The notes beneath the pieces were generated by a model that had not been told where the DNA came from, ran no database searches, and saw nothing but the letters and a program-made list of their open reading frames with translations. Shown here in pieces: positions 8,102-15,995 of a stretch of DNA of 64,000 bases. Each line of letters begins with the position of its first letter. Position 1 is the stretch's first letter. The position numbers and the translations under genes were made by a program. This DNA is from CAVUCH01 sp963739995 (GTDB taxonomy: Bacteria; Acidobacteriota; Vicinamibacteria; Vicinamibacterales; JAENWD01): assembly GCA_963739995.1 (NCBI GenBank), contig CAVUCH010000011.1, forward strand, positions 62,001 through 126,000, read 5' to 3'.

Positions 8102-9472
8102 TCAAATCTCCCAGATCTTCTGACCATCAAAAAACGCGATACCGCCATCCTCGCTGACCTTGAGCACGGGACCAAAGCGGCTCGCGCTCATGGCGGCGGT
8201 CGTGCGCGCGCCTTCGACGATTGCATCGTCGCGGAGTGATTCGGTGTAGGGATGCCGCAGAATCGCGCCGACCGCGATCAGATTCCCGAGCGGATCGGTG
8301 ACGGTCGCGCCGTCCAGCGACGCGAGTGCGGCGAGCACCGAGGGCTCGAGCTCTGTGACGGTGCGACCCGTCAGCAGGTACAGCAGGTCACGCCTGGTGG
8401 GCGCCGCCGCGAGGTTGCCCGCCTCCGTGAGCCCGATGTCCAGACGATCGGGCACGCTGACGATGTGCGACACCGTCTCTGCGGGTGCGCGCAGAACCAC
8501 GAACAGCGCGCCCTGGCGGGCATCCGCAAGGTCGAGGGCGGTTCGAAACAGGCATCGGGCGAGGTCCGCATTCCCGAGAGCCTCGGCCCAGATCTCGTAT
8601 TTGCGCTGCAGATCGAGCAGTGCCCATTGCGCGTGGCGGTACGCGAGCACCTGCGCACCCCTGGCGAAGACCTTGATTTCGTGCGACGGACTGAGCACGA
8701 GGCACACGTGGCCGTCGGTGGAGGTGGCAAGGGCATGCGCCATGTACGGCGCTGAGCACGGGGCTGTGAGGGGCCGCTGGCCAAACGCGCGGTCCGCCCA
8801 TTGCCGCACGTCGATGATGTCGAGCAGCATCCCGTCGCGGGTCAGGAGGAACAGGGTCCGCAGACCATCGACGAGCCGGAAAAAGCTCTTCACGCCGCTG
8901 AGGGCCTGCGTGTAGTGGTGCGCGCCCGGCGGTCTCGGCGGCCGCGGCCCGGCCGGATCCTCGTCCGTGCCGAGCAGCAGCACGCCCGTCGAGATCGGCC
9001 GGTTCTCGTAGCTGCTGAGTGCGGCAACGCGGAGGACCTCGATGGCCGACGCGATGCGGTCGGCGCGCGGCTCTCCCCTGCTGACCTCATATGACGAATT
9101 GTCGAGGAATGCGCCGACGTAACGGTCCTCGATTGCGCCGCGGAACAACTCGCCGCGCTCCGCCATCATCCGCGGATTCAAAATCGCGTGGTACCGGGCC
9201 GCCAGCACGGAGCCGATGGCCTTGGCGAACCGCGTCTCCTGCTCCGTGAAGGGCCGCCGCTCGGGCACGCGCAGGATGTAGCGCGTCCCGAACCACCGGA
9301 CGATGAGCGCGCACGGATCCTCGGAGGGCTCGATCGCCAGCCGTCCGTCCGAGGACGCGGACAGGATGGGCTCGGTCTCGAACGTGGCACGCGAGAAGAA
9401 CTGCTGTAGCGCGTTCTGCAGAAACGTGTCGTAGAGCGCGCCGACCGCAAGCGCAGGAGGCAGGGAGGACAT
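8102..9472 (-). CDS. Protein with C-terminal DisA_N (diadenylate cyclase fold) domain, active site partly altered
   Basis: 456 residues. The first ~310 are alpha/beta sequence I cannot assign firmly; they may be a DACNV-type sensor region, which is known to precede DAC domains. The C-terminal ~135 residues follow the DisA_N/CdaA pattern: QGALFVVL, then LASLDGATVTDPLGNLIAVG with the conserved DGA near residue 387, then VEGARTTAAMSAS where the family has GTRHRAALGIS, and finally KVSEDGGIAFF matching VVSEExGxIS. The DGA metal/nucleotide motif is kept, but RHR is replaced by RTT near residue 423, so c-di-AMP synthesis is doubtful; another nucleotide product or a nucleotide-sensing role are possible. 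Start is ATG 9472 or GTG 9481; both leave almost no gap to the divergent synthetase, so each promoter must lie within the other gene. Confidence 0.68.
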   Translation of the reverse strand: MSSLPPALAVGALYDTFLQNALQQFFSRATFETEPILSASSDGRLAIEPSEDPCALIVRWFGTRYILRVPERRPFTEQETRFAKAIGSVLAARYHAILNPRMMAERGELFRGAIEDRYVGAFLDNSSYEVSRGEPRADRIASAIEVLRVAALSSYENRPISTGVLLLGTDEDPAGPRPPRPPGAHHYTQALSGVKSFFRLVDGLRTLFLLTRDGMLLDIIDVRQWADRAFGQRPLTAPCSAPYMAHALATSTDGHVCLVLSPSHEIKVFARGAQVLAYRHAQWALLDLQRKYEIWAEALGNADLARCLFRTALDLADARQGALFVVLRAPAETVSHIVSVPDRLDIGLTEAGNLAAAPTRRDLLYLLTGRTVTELEPSVLAALASLDGATVTDPLGNLIAVGAILRHPYTESLRDDAIVEGARTTAAMSASRFGPVLKVSEDGGIAFFDGQKIWEI

Positions 9473-9483
9473 GATGCCCACTT

Positions 9484-11988
9484 ATGATAGTGCGAGTGAC
9501 ACGTCGCGAGACCCTGCTGGACTTCTTCGCCGACCTGGCCGCCGCGCGAGGTGAATTCCTCGTGTACGACAGCGGTTTCCGCACCTACTCCTACACCTAC
9601 GCCGACGTCGCGCGTGCCGCCCGCGCGTTCGCCGCGCGCCTGCACGCAGCCGGCCTCCGCAAGGGCGACACTGTGCTGTTCTGGTCGGAGAACCGCCCAG
9701 AATGGATCGTCGCGCTCTGGGGCTGCTTCCTGCAGGGCGTGGTGGCGGTGCCGATCGATTACCGCGCGTCGGTGGACTTCCTCCGCCGCGTGCGGAGCAT
9801 CGTGAAGGGCAGGCTGCTCCTCATCGGAGATGACGTGCGGTTCGAGCCCGGCGCGGCAGATGCCGGACTGGACGTGTGGCCGCTCACCCGACTCGACTGG
9901 CGCGATGCCTCCCGCGTGGCGGACGCGGTGGTCGCACGCGACGATGTGGCGGAGGTGATCTTCACGTCGGGGGCAACCGCCGAACCCAAGGGGGTCGTGA
10001 TCACTCACCGCAACCTGCTGGCGAACATCGTGCCGGTCGAGCGCGAGGTGTCGAAGTACCACGCGTACGCACGGCCGTTCTCGCCCATCCGCTTTCTGAA
10101 CCTGCTGCCGCTCAGCCACATGTTCGGGCAATCGATGGCGACGTTCATCCCGCCGATGCTCGGTGGCACTACGGTGTTCATCCACAGCTTCAACCCGAAC
10201 GACATCGTGCGGCAGATCCGGGAGCGCCGCGTGTCGGTGCTGGTCTCGGTGCCGAAGATCCTCGACGTCCTGCGCCAGCACACGCTGCGCGCGTCACCCT
10301 CTGCGGCGGAATCACCGCCGCGCAAGGAGCACTTCGGGTGGCGCTGGTGGCGCTACCGCCAGGTGCACCGCATGCTCGGGCTCAAGTTCTGGGCGTTCGT
10401 CGTGGGCGCCGCGCCGCTCGATCCATCGCTCGAGGAATTCTGGGGTCGCCTGGGCTTCGTGGTCGTGCAGGGCTACGGGCTCACCGAAACCGCGCCGATC
10501 GTCACCCTCAATCACCCCTTCAGCGCCAGTCGCGGCTCTGTCGGCAAGACCATCCCGGGCGTCGAGGTGAAGATTGCACCCGACGGCGAAATCCTGGTCC
10601 GCGGAGAGAACGTGACCCAGGGCTACTTCGACGCCGAACGGGCGACCGCCGACGCGTTCGAGGACGGATGGTTCCGGACAGGCGACATCGGTGAAGTGGA
10701 TGCACAGGGCCGGCTGTTCATCCGCGGGCGCAAGAAGGAAATGATCGTCACGGCCGACGGGCTGAACGTGTTTCCGGAGGACGTCGAGCGCGCGATTGCG
10801 GTCGTGCCTGGAGTACGGGACGCTGCCGTGGTAGGGGCACGCCAGGGCAGCAATGAGCGCGTCCATGCGGTGCTTGTCCTCGACCCCGGCGCGAGCGCAG
10901 AGGACATCGTGCGTCAGGCGAACCTGCACCTGCCCGATCCGCAGAAAATCCGCGGCGTCTCGGTGTGGCCGGGTCGCGAACTGCCGCGCACCGAGGGCAC
11001 GCGCAAGCTGAAGCGTCGCGAAATCGGGGACTGGGTCGCGACCGGCGCGCCGCCGCGGCCCGCGGCGTCTGGCGCGTCGGTGGAAGCGCTGCTCGCCCAC
11101 TACGCCGGCGGCCGCGCGGTCGGCCCCGGAACGACGATGGACGAGCTCGGACTGTCGTCACTGGAGCGCGTGGAGCTCATGGTCGCCCTCGAGGACCGGT
11201 TCGGCACCACCATCGACGAAGCGGCGTTCTCAGGCGTTCAGAGCGTGGCGGATCTCGACCGCCTCGTACATGCGCCGGTGCCCGTCGTCGAAAACAGCGA
11301 CACCGTGAACTTCCCGCGCTGGAACCGCAGTGCACCCGTCCGCCTGCTCCGCCGCGTGAGCCTTGCGAGCTGGATTCTTCCCCTTGCGCGTGTTTTCGCA
11401 CCTGTTCGCGTTGAGGGGAGGGAGCACCTCGCCCGGCTCGAAGGGCCGGTGGTGTTTGCCGCGAATCATCAGAGCCACATCGACACGCCCGCCGTTCTGG
11501 CGGCCATGCCCGGCCGTCTTCGCTCACGCATCGCGGTCGCGATGGCGAAGGAGTTCTTCAGGCCGCACTTCTTCCCGGCCGAGCACACGCGGGCACAGTG
11601 GTTTACGAACAGCCTGAACTACTACCTCGCGGCCACCTTCTTCAACGCCTTCCCGCTTCCCCAGCGTGAGGCGGGTGCGCGGGACACGCTGCGATACATC
11701 GGGGAGGTGCTCGGCGCGGGGTTCTCGGTGCTGATCTTTCCGGAAGGCAAACGCACGGAGGCGGGCGAGATCAACGAGTTCCGCGCCGGCATCGGCATGA
11801 TCGCCGCCCGGCTGGGCGTGCCCATCGTGCCGGTCCGGTTGAGAGGGGCCGATGAGGTGCTGCACCGCGATGCCAGGATGGTCAGACGCGCGCAGGTCGG
11901 CGTGACCTTCGGGGCTCCGCTCGTGCTGCAGGGCGATGATTACAAGGCCCTTGCGCGCCAGGTGGAAGACGCCGTTCGGGCGCTCTGA
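9484..11988 (+). CDS. Acyl-CoA/acyl-ACP synthetase - acyl carrier - PlsC acyltransferase fusion
   Basis: An 834-residue three-domain protein. Residues ~1-520 are an AMP-forming ligase: P-loop TSGATAEPKGVVITHRN near 161, GYGLTETAPIV near 330 and the hinge DxxGRLFIRGRKKE. Residues ~530-610 are an acyl-carrier domain with LDELGLSSLE-like context (MDELGLSSLERVE), the second Ser being the phosphopantetheine site near 559. Residues ~640-834 are a PlsC domain with NHQSHIDTP near 661 and FPEGKRTEAGEINEFRAG near 753. The layout implies that a fatty acid is activated, loaded on the internal carrier and transferred to a lysophospholipid or related acceptor, like the E. coli Aas idea but with an added carrier. 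No long hydrophobic segments are obvious. Confidence 0.9.
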   Translation: MIVRVTRRETLLDFFADLAAARGEFLVYDSGFRTYSYTYADVARAARAFAARLHAAGLRKGDTVLFWSENRPEWIVALWGCFLQGVVAVPIDYRASVDFLRRVRSIVKGRLLLIGDDVRFEPGAADAGLDVWPLTRLDWRDASRVADAVVARDDVAEVIFTSGATAEPKGVVITHRNLLANIVPVEREVSKYHAYARPFSPIRFLNLLPLSHMFGQSMATFIPPMLGGTTVFIHSFNPNDIVRQIRERRVSVLVSVPKILDVLRQHTLRASPSAAESPPRKEHFGWRWWRYRQVHRMLGLKFWAFVVGAAPLDPSLEEFWGRLGFVVVQGYGLTETAPIVTLNHPFSASRGSVGKTIPGVEVKIAPDGEILVRGENVTQGYFDAERATADAFEDGWFRTGDIGEVDAQGRLFIRGRKKEMIVTADGLNVFPEDVERAIAVVPGVRDAAVVGARQGSNERVHAVLVLDPGASAEDIVRQANLHLPDPQKIRGVSVWPGRELPRTEGTRKLKRREIGDWVATGAPPRPAASGASVEALLAHYAGGRAVGPGTTMDELGLSSLERVELMVALEDRFGTTIDEAAFSGVQSVADLDRLVHAPVPVVENSDTVNFPRWNRSAPVRLLRRVSLASWILPLARVFAPVRVEGREHLARLEGPVVFAANHQSHIDTPAVLAAMPGRLRSRIAVAMAKEFFRPHFFPAEHTRAQWFTNSLNYYLAATFFNAFPLPQREAGARDTLRYIGEVLGAGFSVLIFPEGKRTEAGEINEFRAGIGMIAARLGVPIVPVRLRGADEVLHRDARMVRRAQVGVTFGAPLVLQGDDYKALARQVEDAVRAL

Positions 11989-12076
11989 GCCACCTGCGCC
12001 GAAGCCCGCAGGGCTCGGTCAGGAGTGGCGCCGGCAGCGAAGCCTCGCCGGCGAGGTGTGGGCCCTAAGGGCTGGC

Positions 12077-12112
12077 TTGCCGATGCGGTCCCGGTGTGGC
12101 ACAATGCTTGCT
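12077..12112 (+). promoter_or_regulatory. Overlapping sigma70 and sigma54 promoter elements before infA
   Basis: TTGCCG (12077-12082), a 17-base spacer and CACAAT (12100-12105) form a fair sigma70 promoter. Overlapping it, TGGCACAATGCTTGCT (12097-12112) matches the sigma54 consensus TGGCACRNNNNTTGCW at every fixed position. The infA start codon is 20 bases further on, so a sigma54 transcript would have a very short leader. The rest of the 143-base gap after the synthetase gene shows no other feature. Confidence 0.5.
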
Positions 12113-12131
12113 AATCATGAAAGGACATTGA

Positions 12132-12350
12132 TTGAGTAAGGACGATCTGATCGACATTCAGGGTACCGTCGTCGCGGTACACAGCGGTGGCCTCTACCGC
12201 GTGCAAAGCGATGCCGGCCACGAGGTACTTGCCCAGCTGAGTGGCCGCATGCGGCGGTTCCGCATCAAAGTCGTGCCGGGCGATCGGGTCACCGTGGGGG
12301 TTTCACCCTACGACCCGGTTCGCGGCATCATCACCTTCCGCGCACGTTAG
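12132..12350 (+). CDS. infA: Translation initiation factor IF-1
   Basis: 72 residues, the exact size of IF-1: a single S1/OB-fold domain that binds the ribosomal A site with IF-2 and IF-3 during initiation. The conserved run includes GTVVAVHSGGLYRVQ, LSGRMRRFRIKVVPGDRVTV and SPYDPVRGIITFR. The start is TTG (TTGAGTAAGGACGAT), with AAAGGA six bases upstream; no ATG is available in frame. It is followed after two bases by a helicase gene, so the two are probably one transcript. The non-ATG start may lower its yield. Confidence 0.96.
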   Translation: MSKDDLIDIQGTVVAVHSGGLYRVQSDAGHEVLAQLSGRMRRFRIKVVPGDRVTVGVSPYDPVRGIITFRAR

Positions 12351-12352
12351 TC

Positions 12353-13603
12353 TTGGCTTCCCCCTTATCCCGCTCCACTGCCCCGCGCCGCCGGCGCGGT
12401 CCGTCAGCAGCCGGAGGCTCGCGCCCGAGCGGTGGGCGGCGCCTGCCCCCGCCCCCGACGTATTCCGCCCGCGAGTTGGCGCCAGTGGACGTTGCGCCCG
12501 TGCCGTTCGCGTCGTTCGACGTGTCCCCGTCATTGCTCCAGGGCATGAAGGACATGGGCTATCTCGAGACGCGGCCCGTGCAGAGCGCCGTCATTCCGTA
12601 CACGCTCGCGGGAGACGACGTGCTGGCGTCCGCGGAGACCGGCTCCGGCAAAACGATCGCGTTCGTGCTGCCGATCCTGCACCGCCTGTTCAACGTACCC
12701 GACCAGCAGCTGGCTGGCACGCGCGCGCTGATTCTCGCGCCCACCCGCGAGCTGGCCGTTCAGATTGAAGACACCATCCAGGGCCTGACGTACCACACGA
12801 AGATCACGAGCTCCGCGGTCTACGGCGGCGTGCCGATGGACCCGCAGGATCGCGCGCTGCGTGCGGGGGTCTCGATCGTCGTCGCGACACCGGGCCGCCT
12901 GATGGATCACATGCGGTCGGCGACGCCCGACTTCGGACGGCTCGAGGTGCTCGTGCTCGATGAGGCGGACCGGATGATGGACATGGGCTTCTGGCCCGAC
13001 GTCCAGCGCATCGTCGCGACGCTGCCGACCAAGCGCCAGACGCTGCTCTTCTCCGCGACGCTGCCGGACGTGATCATGAAGCTCGCGAAGGCCATCGTGC
13101 GGGCTGACGCCAGGCACATCCAGGTGGGACGCGCGGGCGGACCGGCGATGTCGATCAGGCACATCGTCCACGTGATGGCGGCGAGCGAAAAGGTGTCGTG
13201 GCTGGCGAAGTTCCTGCGCGGCGTCCATGGGCCCACGCTCGTGTTCCTCCGCCGCAAGAGCGGCGCGGATCGTGTCGCGCGTGACCTTGCGAGACTGGGC
13301 ATCAAGGCGACCGCGCTGCACGGCGATCGGTCGCAGGGCGAGCGCACCGCCGCCGTGGAAGGGTTCCGGAGCGGCAGGTACAGCGTGCTGGTGGCGACCG
13401 ACCTCGCCGCGCGCGGGCTCGACATCGATGGAATCACCTACGTCGTGAACTTCGAGGTGCCCGATACGCCCGAGTCGTACGTGCATCGAGTGGGCCGCAC
13501 CGGACGCGACCGCGCCGACGGCACCGCCGTGACGCTGGTGTCGCCCGAGGAAGAACGCGCGTTCCGCGCGCTGGAGAAATCCGTTGGCGTCCAACTTCAA
13601 TAA
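12353..13603 (+). CDS. DEAD-box ATP-dependent RNA helicase (RhlE type)
   Basis: 416 residues with the full set of helicase motifs in order: Q motif region GYLETRPVQ, Walker A AETGSGKT (about 95-102), PTRELA, TPGRLMDH, DEAD near residue 203, SAT, then domain 2 with TLVFLRRKSG, VATDLAARGLDI and HRVGRTGR. The role is RNA duplex unwinding in ribosome assembly or RNA turnover; the short C-terminus lacks RNA-binding extensions, closest to RhlE. The start is a TTG two bases after the infA stop; the basic Pro/Arg-rich first 35 residues look disordered. The downstream gene overlaps or follows within five bases, suggesting an infA-helicase-small protein operon. Confidence 0.92.
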   Translation: MASPLSRSTAPRRRRGPSAAGGSRPSGGRRLPPPPTYSARELAPVDVAPVPFASFDVSPSLLQGMKDMGYLETRPVQSAVIPYTLAGDDVLASAETGSGKTIAFVLPILHRLFNVPDQQLAGTRALILAPTRELAVQIEDTIQGLTYHTKITSSAVYGGVPMDPQDRALRAGVSIVVATPGRLMDHMRSATPDFGRLEVLVLDEADRMMDMGFWPDVQRIVATLPTKRQTLLFSATLPDVIMKLAKAIVRADARHIQVGRAGGPAMSIRHIVHVMAASEKVSWLAKFLRGVHGPTLVFLRRKSGADRVARDLARLGIKATALHGDRSQGERTAAVEGFRSGRYSVLVATDLAARGLDIDGITYVVNFEVPDTPESYVHRVGRTGRDRADGTAVTLVSPEEERAFRALEKSVGVQLQ

Positions 13604-13607
13604 CGAT

Positions 13608-13931
13608 ATGAACGACCCCATCCTGCCTGGCGCGCGCGCCACAGAATCGAGCGCTGTGTCGGGCGCCGCGCCGAGCGCCGTGGCCGACACGCCGGCCGTG
13701 GCCGATAGCGTGGCGCTGGTGCAGCCCGCGGCGGTCTCAGCCGCGGTGATCAAGTTCCGATCCTGCCGCTGGCGGCGGCCGCCCGAAGACGGTACGGAGT
13801 GCTGCGGTCATCGGGATGTGCTGCCCATGGCGGGGACGAACAGCTTCGACGCCGAGGCCTGGTGCCCGGACTGCACGTACTTCAAGCTGCGGCGCACACC
13901 CAAGAAGCGCGACGACTCCTACCGATACTGA
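13608..13931 (+). CDS. Small Cys-rich protein, possible zinc binder
   Basis: 107 residues starting at ATG 13608, four bases after the helicase stop (a TTG at 13584 inside the helicase gene is an alternative). The first ~45 residues are Ala/Val/Ser-rich and probably disordered. The C-terminal half has CRWRRPPEDGTECCGHRDVL and WCPDCTYFKLRRTPKKR, giving five cysteines and a histidine arranged as a plausible zinc knuckle, followed by a basic tail. Basic plus zinc-ribbon character next to an RNA helicase hints at nucleic-acid binding, but that is inference. No family recognised. Confidence 0.6.
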   Translation: MNDPILPGARATESSAVSGAAPSAVADTPAVADSVALVQPAAVSAAVIKFRSCRWRRPPEDGTECCGHRDVLPMAGTNSFDAEAWCPDCTYFKLRRTPKKRDDSYRY

Positions 13932-13967
13932 GACCGCGTTCCAGGTCGCGCCGGCCGTCGTGGACAC

Positions 13968-13989
13968 GGGACTTTAGTGGCCTAGTCCC
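13968..13989. terminator. Short hairpin between convergent genes; resembles a solo element end
   Basis: GGGACT (13968-13973) pairs with AGTCCC (13984-13989) across a ten-base loop. The loop-side sequence TAGTGGCCTAGTCC is one base different in length from the TAGTGGCCTGTCC end of the type B element at 24023, so this may be a solo terminal remnant. It separates two convergent genes. Confidence 0.35.
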
Positions 13990-14000
13990 GGCGGCTCTCG

Positions 14001-14810
14001 CTACTCGCTGAACTCCCTGGCCAGATCGGCCCATTCCCCTTCCGGCGCCAGGTCCTGGTACGCGCGCCAATGCAGGCGTGCGTCGGTCGACTTCCCGATC
14101 TTCTCGAGCGTCACGGCCAGGTAGAAGTGCGCTTCTGCGCACCCGGGGTTGACCGCCAGCGCATCACGGTACGAGAGTACCGCCGCCTCGAAGCGCCCCG
14201 TGTCGTGCATCACGTTGCCCAGATTGAAATGGGCCTCGTAGTACCCGGGCGCGAGAGTGATCGCGCGCTCGTAGAGCGCCTGCGCCTCGGGCATGTGTCC
14301 GCGGCTGTAGTGGGTGTTCCCGAGGTTGATGAGCGCCGGCACGAGGTCGCCATCCAGGGCGAGGGCCTGCCGGTATCGGGTGGCGGTGGCGGCCAGCGTA
14401 TCAGGGTCACCCGTGTCGTCCGCGGAGGCGGCGAGGAAGATGCGTTCCGCCTCGCCCGCCGGCGGCGCCGCAGTCGTGGCCGGCGCCTGTGCCGCCGCCG
14501 CGGGCGCTGACGGCCGCGGCTTGAGGCGGATCACTTTTGCCGGTGTCGTGTCTGCCTGGAAGTCGAGCGCAAGCTGGCCGTGGCGCTCCGCCAGCAACCC
14601 GCGGACGATCGAGTGGAAGGACCGGTTACCCGTGAGCGCGGCGCTCACCTGCCGGATCACCCCAAGGTCGGCGAAGCTGTAGGCCGTGCTATGCCCCTTG
14701 CGGCCAAGCGGGTGGATCAGCCCCCACTTGCGAAGGTATCGCAGGTGGTCGTCGGTGAGGCCGGGGTGCCGCGCGAGTACTTCGCGCGACGTGAAGTGCT
14801 GTTGCGTCAC
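14001..14810 (-). CDS. MerR-type HTH protein with tetratricopeptide repeats
   Basis: 269 residues, GTG start at 14810. The N-terminal ~75 residues form a MerR-like winged helix: SREVLARHPGLTDDHLRYLRKWGLIHPLGR, then a wing and YSFADLGVIRQVSAAL. A Pro/Ala-rich linker (~100-135) leads to four TPR units, for instance ALINLGNTHYSRGHMPEAQALYERAI and YYEAHFNLGNVMHDTGRFEAAVLSYRDAL. The product would bind DNA as a dimer while the TPRs dock a partner protein or sense its own oligomeric state. The architecture is unusual, but domain calls are clear. It is divergent from glucokinase across a ~117-base gap, so that gene is a candidate target. Confidence 0.8.
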   Translation of the reverse strand: MTQQHFTSREVLARHPGLTDDHLRYLRKWGLIHPLGRKGHSTAYSFADLGVIRQVSAALTGNRSFHSIVRGLLAERHGQLALDFQADTTPAKVIRLKPRPSAPAAAAQAPATTAAPPAGEAERIFLAASADDTGDPDTLAATATRYRQALALDGDLVPALINLGNTHYSRGHMPEAQALYERAITLAPGYYEAHFNLGNVMHDTGRFEAAVLSYRDALAVNPGCAEAHFYLAVTLEKIGKSTDARLHWRAYQDLAPEGEWADLAREFSE

Positions 14811-14927
14811 GTCGCCTGTGCCCCTCCTCCGGCATTGCGCTCCGGGCCAGCCGGCCCGGACATGGATCAGGGGCATCATACCGCCCGCTCCGGATCGCGC
14901 CGAACACGGTGCGGTACAATCCGCCGC

Positions 14928-15908
14928 ATGCTGCTGGCCGGCGACATCGGAGCCACCAAGACCCTGCTCGGCTTGTTTTCCCGCGCCCCCTCCCGGCCGG
15001 CGCCGCTCAACGTGCAGTCGTTCCAGACGGCTGATTACGGCAGCCTGGTCGAGATGGTGGACGCGTTCCTCACGCGTCAGCCGGGTGGACGTCCCATCAT
15101 CGACGCCGCGTCTTTCGGCGTCGCCGGGCCGGTGATCGACGATTGCGCCGAGCTGACGAACGTGGGATGGGAGGTGGACGGGCGCGAGGTCGCCATCGCG
15201 TTCGGCCTCGCCTCGGTGCACCTGCTGAACGATCTGGTGGCGATCGCTCACTCCATCTCGGTGCTGCAGCCCGATGAACTCGGCCTGCTGCAGGAGGGGA
15301 AGCCCAATCTGAGCGGCAACGCGGGGCTGGTGGCGGCCGGCACGGGGCTCGGGGAATCGTACCTGTTCAACGACGGCCGACGCCTGGTGCCCGCGCCCTC
15401 GGAAGCCGGACACTCCGACTTCGCCGCGCGCACCCCGCGCGAGCTCGAGCTGAGTGCCTGGCTGATCGCGCGCGACGGGCGACCCGAGCTCGAGCAGGTC
15501 GTCTCGGGTATCGGACTGCACAACCTCTATGCGTTCACGCACCCCGTGCCCTGCGAGGACATCGACGGCGGGTCGGAGCCAGTGGACGTGCCCGCGCTGA
15601 TCTCACGGAAGGCGTTCGCGGGCACATGCCGGTATTGTATGGAAGCGCTGGAGCTCTTCGTCTCGGCCTACGGGGCGGAGTGCGGCAACCTCGCTCTGCG
15701 TGCGGTCACCACGCGCGGACTGTACGTGGGTGGCGGCATCGCGCCCAAGATCCTCCCGGCGATGCAGACGGGGCTCTTCCTCGACAGCTTCTGCGCAAAG
15801 CCGCCCATGCGTGATCTGCTCGACTCGATTCCCGTGAAGGTGATCCTCAACCCCCAGGCGGGGCTGCTCGGGGCGGCGGTGTACGCGAACGCGGAGCTGC
15901 AAGGGTAG
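14928..15908 (+). CDS. glk: Glucokinase (Glk family)
   Basis: 326 residues, close to E. coli Glk. It phosphorylates glucose to glucose-6-phosphate in the cytosol. Seen: N-terminal phosphate loop GDIGATKT (residues 6-12), ASFGVAGPV, catalytic Asp102 in LLNDLVAIAH, adenosine motif VAAGTGLGES and the EAGHSDFA block. It is the Glk rather than the ROK type: there is no ROK zinc-cysteine cluster. A TACAAT hexamer 14 bases before the ATG could be a -10 element, implying an almost leaderless mRNA. It is divergent from the MerR-TPR gene. Confidence 0.92.
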   Translation: MLLAGDIGATKTLLGLFSRAPSRPAPLNVQSFQTADYGSLVEMVDAFLTRQPGGRPIIDAASFGVAGPVIDDCAELTNVGWEVDGREVAIAFGLASVHLLNDLVAIAHSISVLQPDELGLLQEGKPNLSGNAGLVAAGTGLGESYLFNDGRRLVPAPSEAGHSDFAARTPRELELSAWLIARDGRPELEQVVSGIGLHNLYAFTHPVPCEDIDGGSEPVDVPALISRKAFAGTCRYCMEALELFVSAYGAECGNLALRAVTTRGLYVGGGIAPKILPAMQTGLFLDSFCAKPPMRDLLDSIPVKVILNPQAGLLGAAVYANAELQG

Positions 15909-15995
15909 CCTGCACGTCGGGCTGGCCTTGGCGGTGCATGGCGCGCAAGGCATCGGACGGCAACCCGTTTGCCGTCCTCCGTCAGATGCTGACTC

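Noticed and set aside
14580..14927. N-terminal extension of glucokinase
   Set aside because: It overlaps the MerR-TPR gene on the other strand, and the family N-terminus MLLAGDIGATKT begins at 14928.
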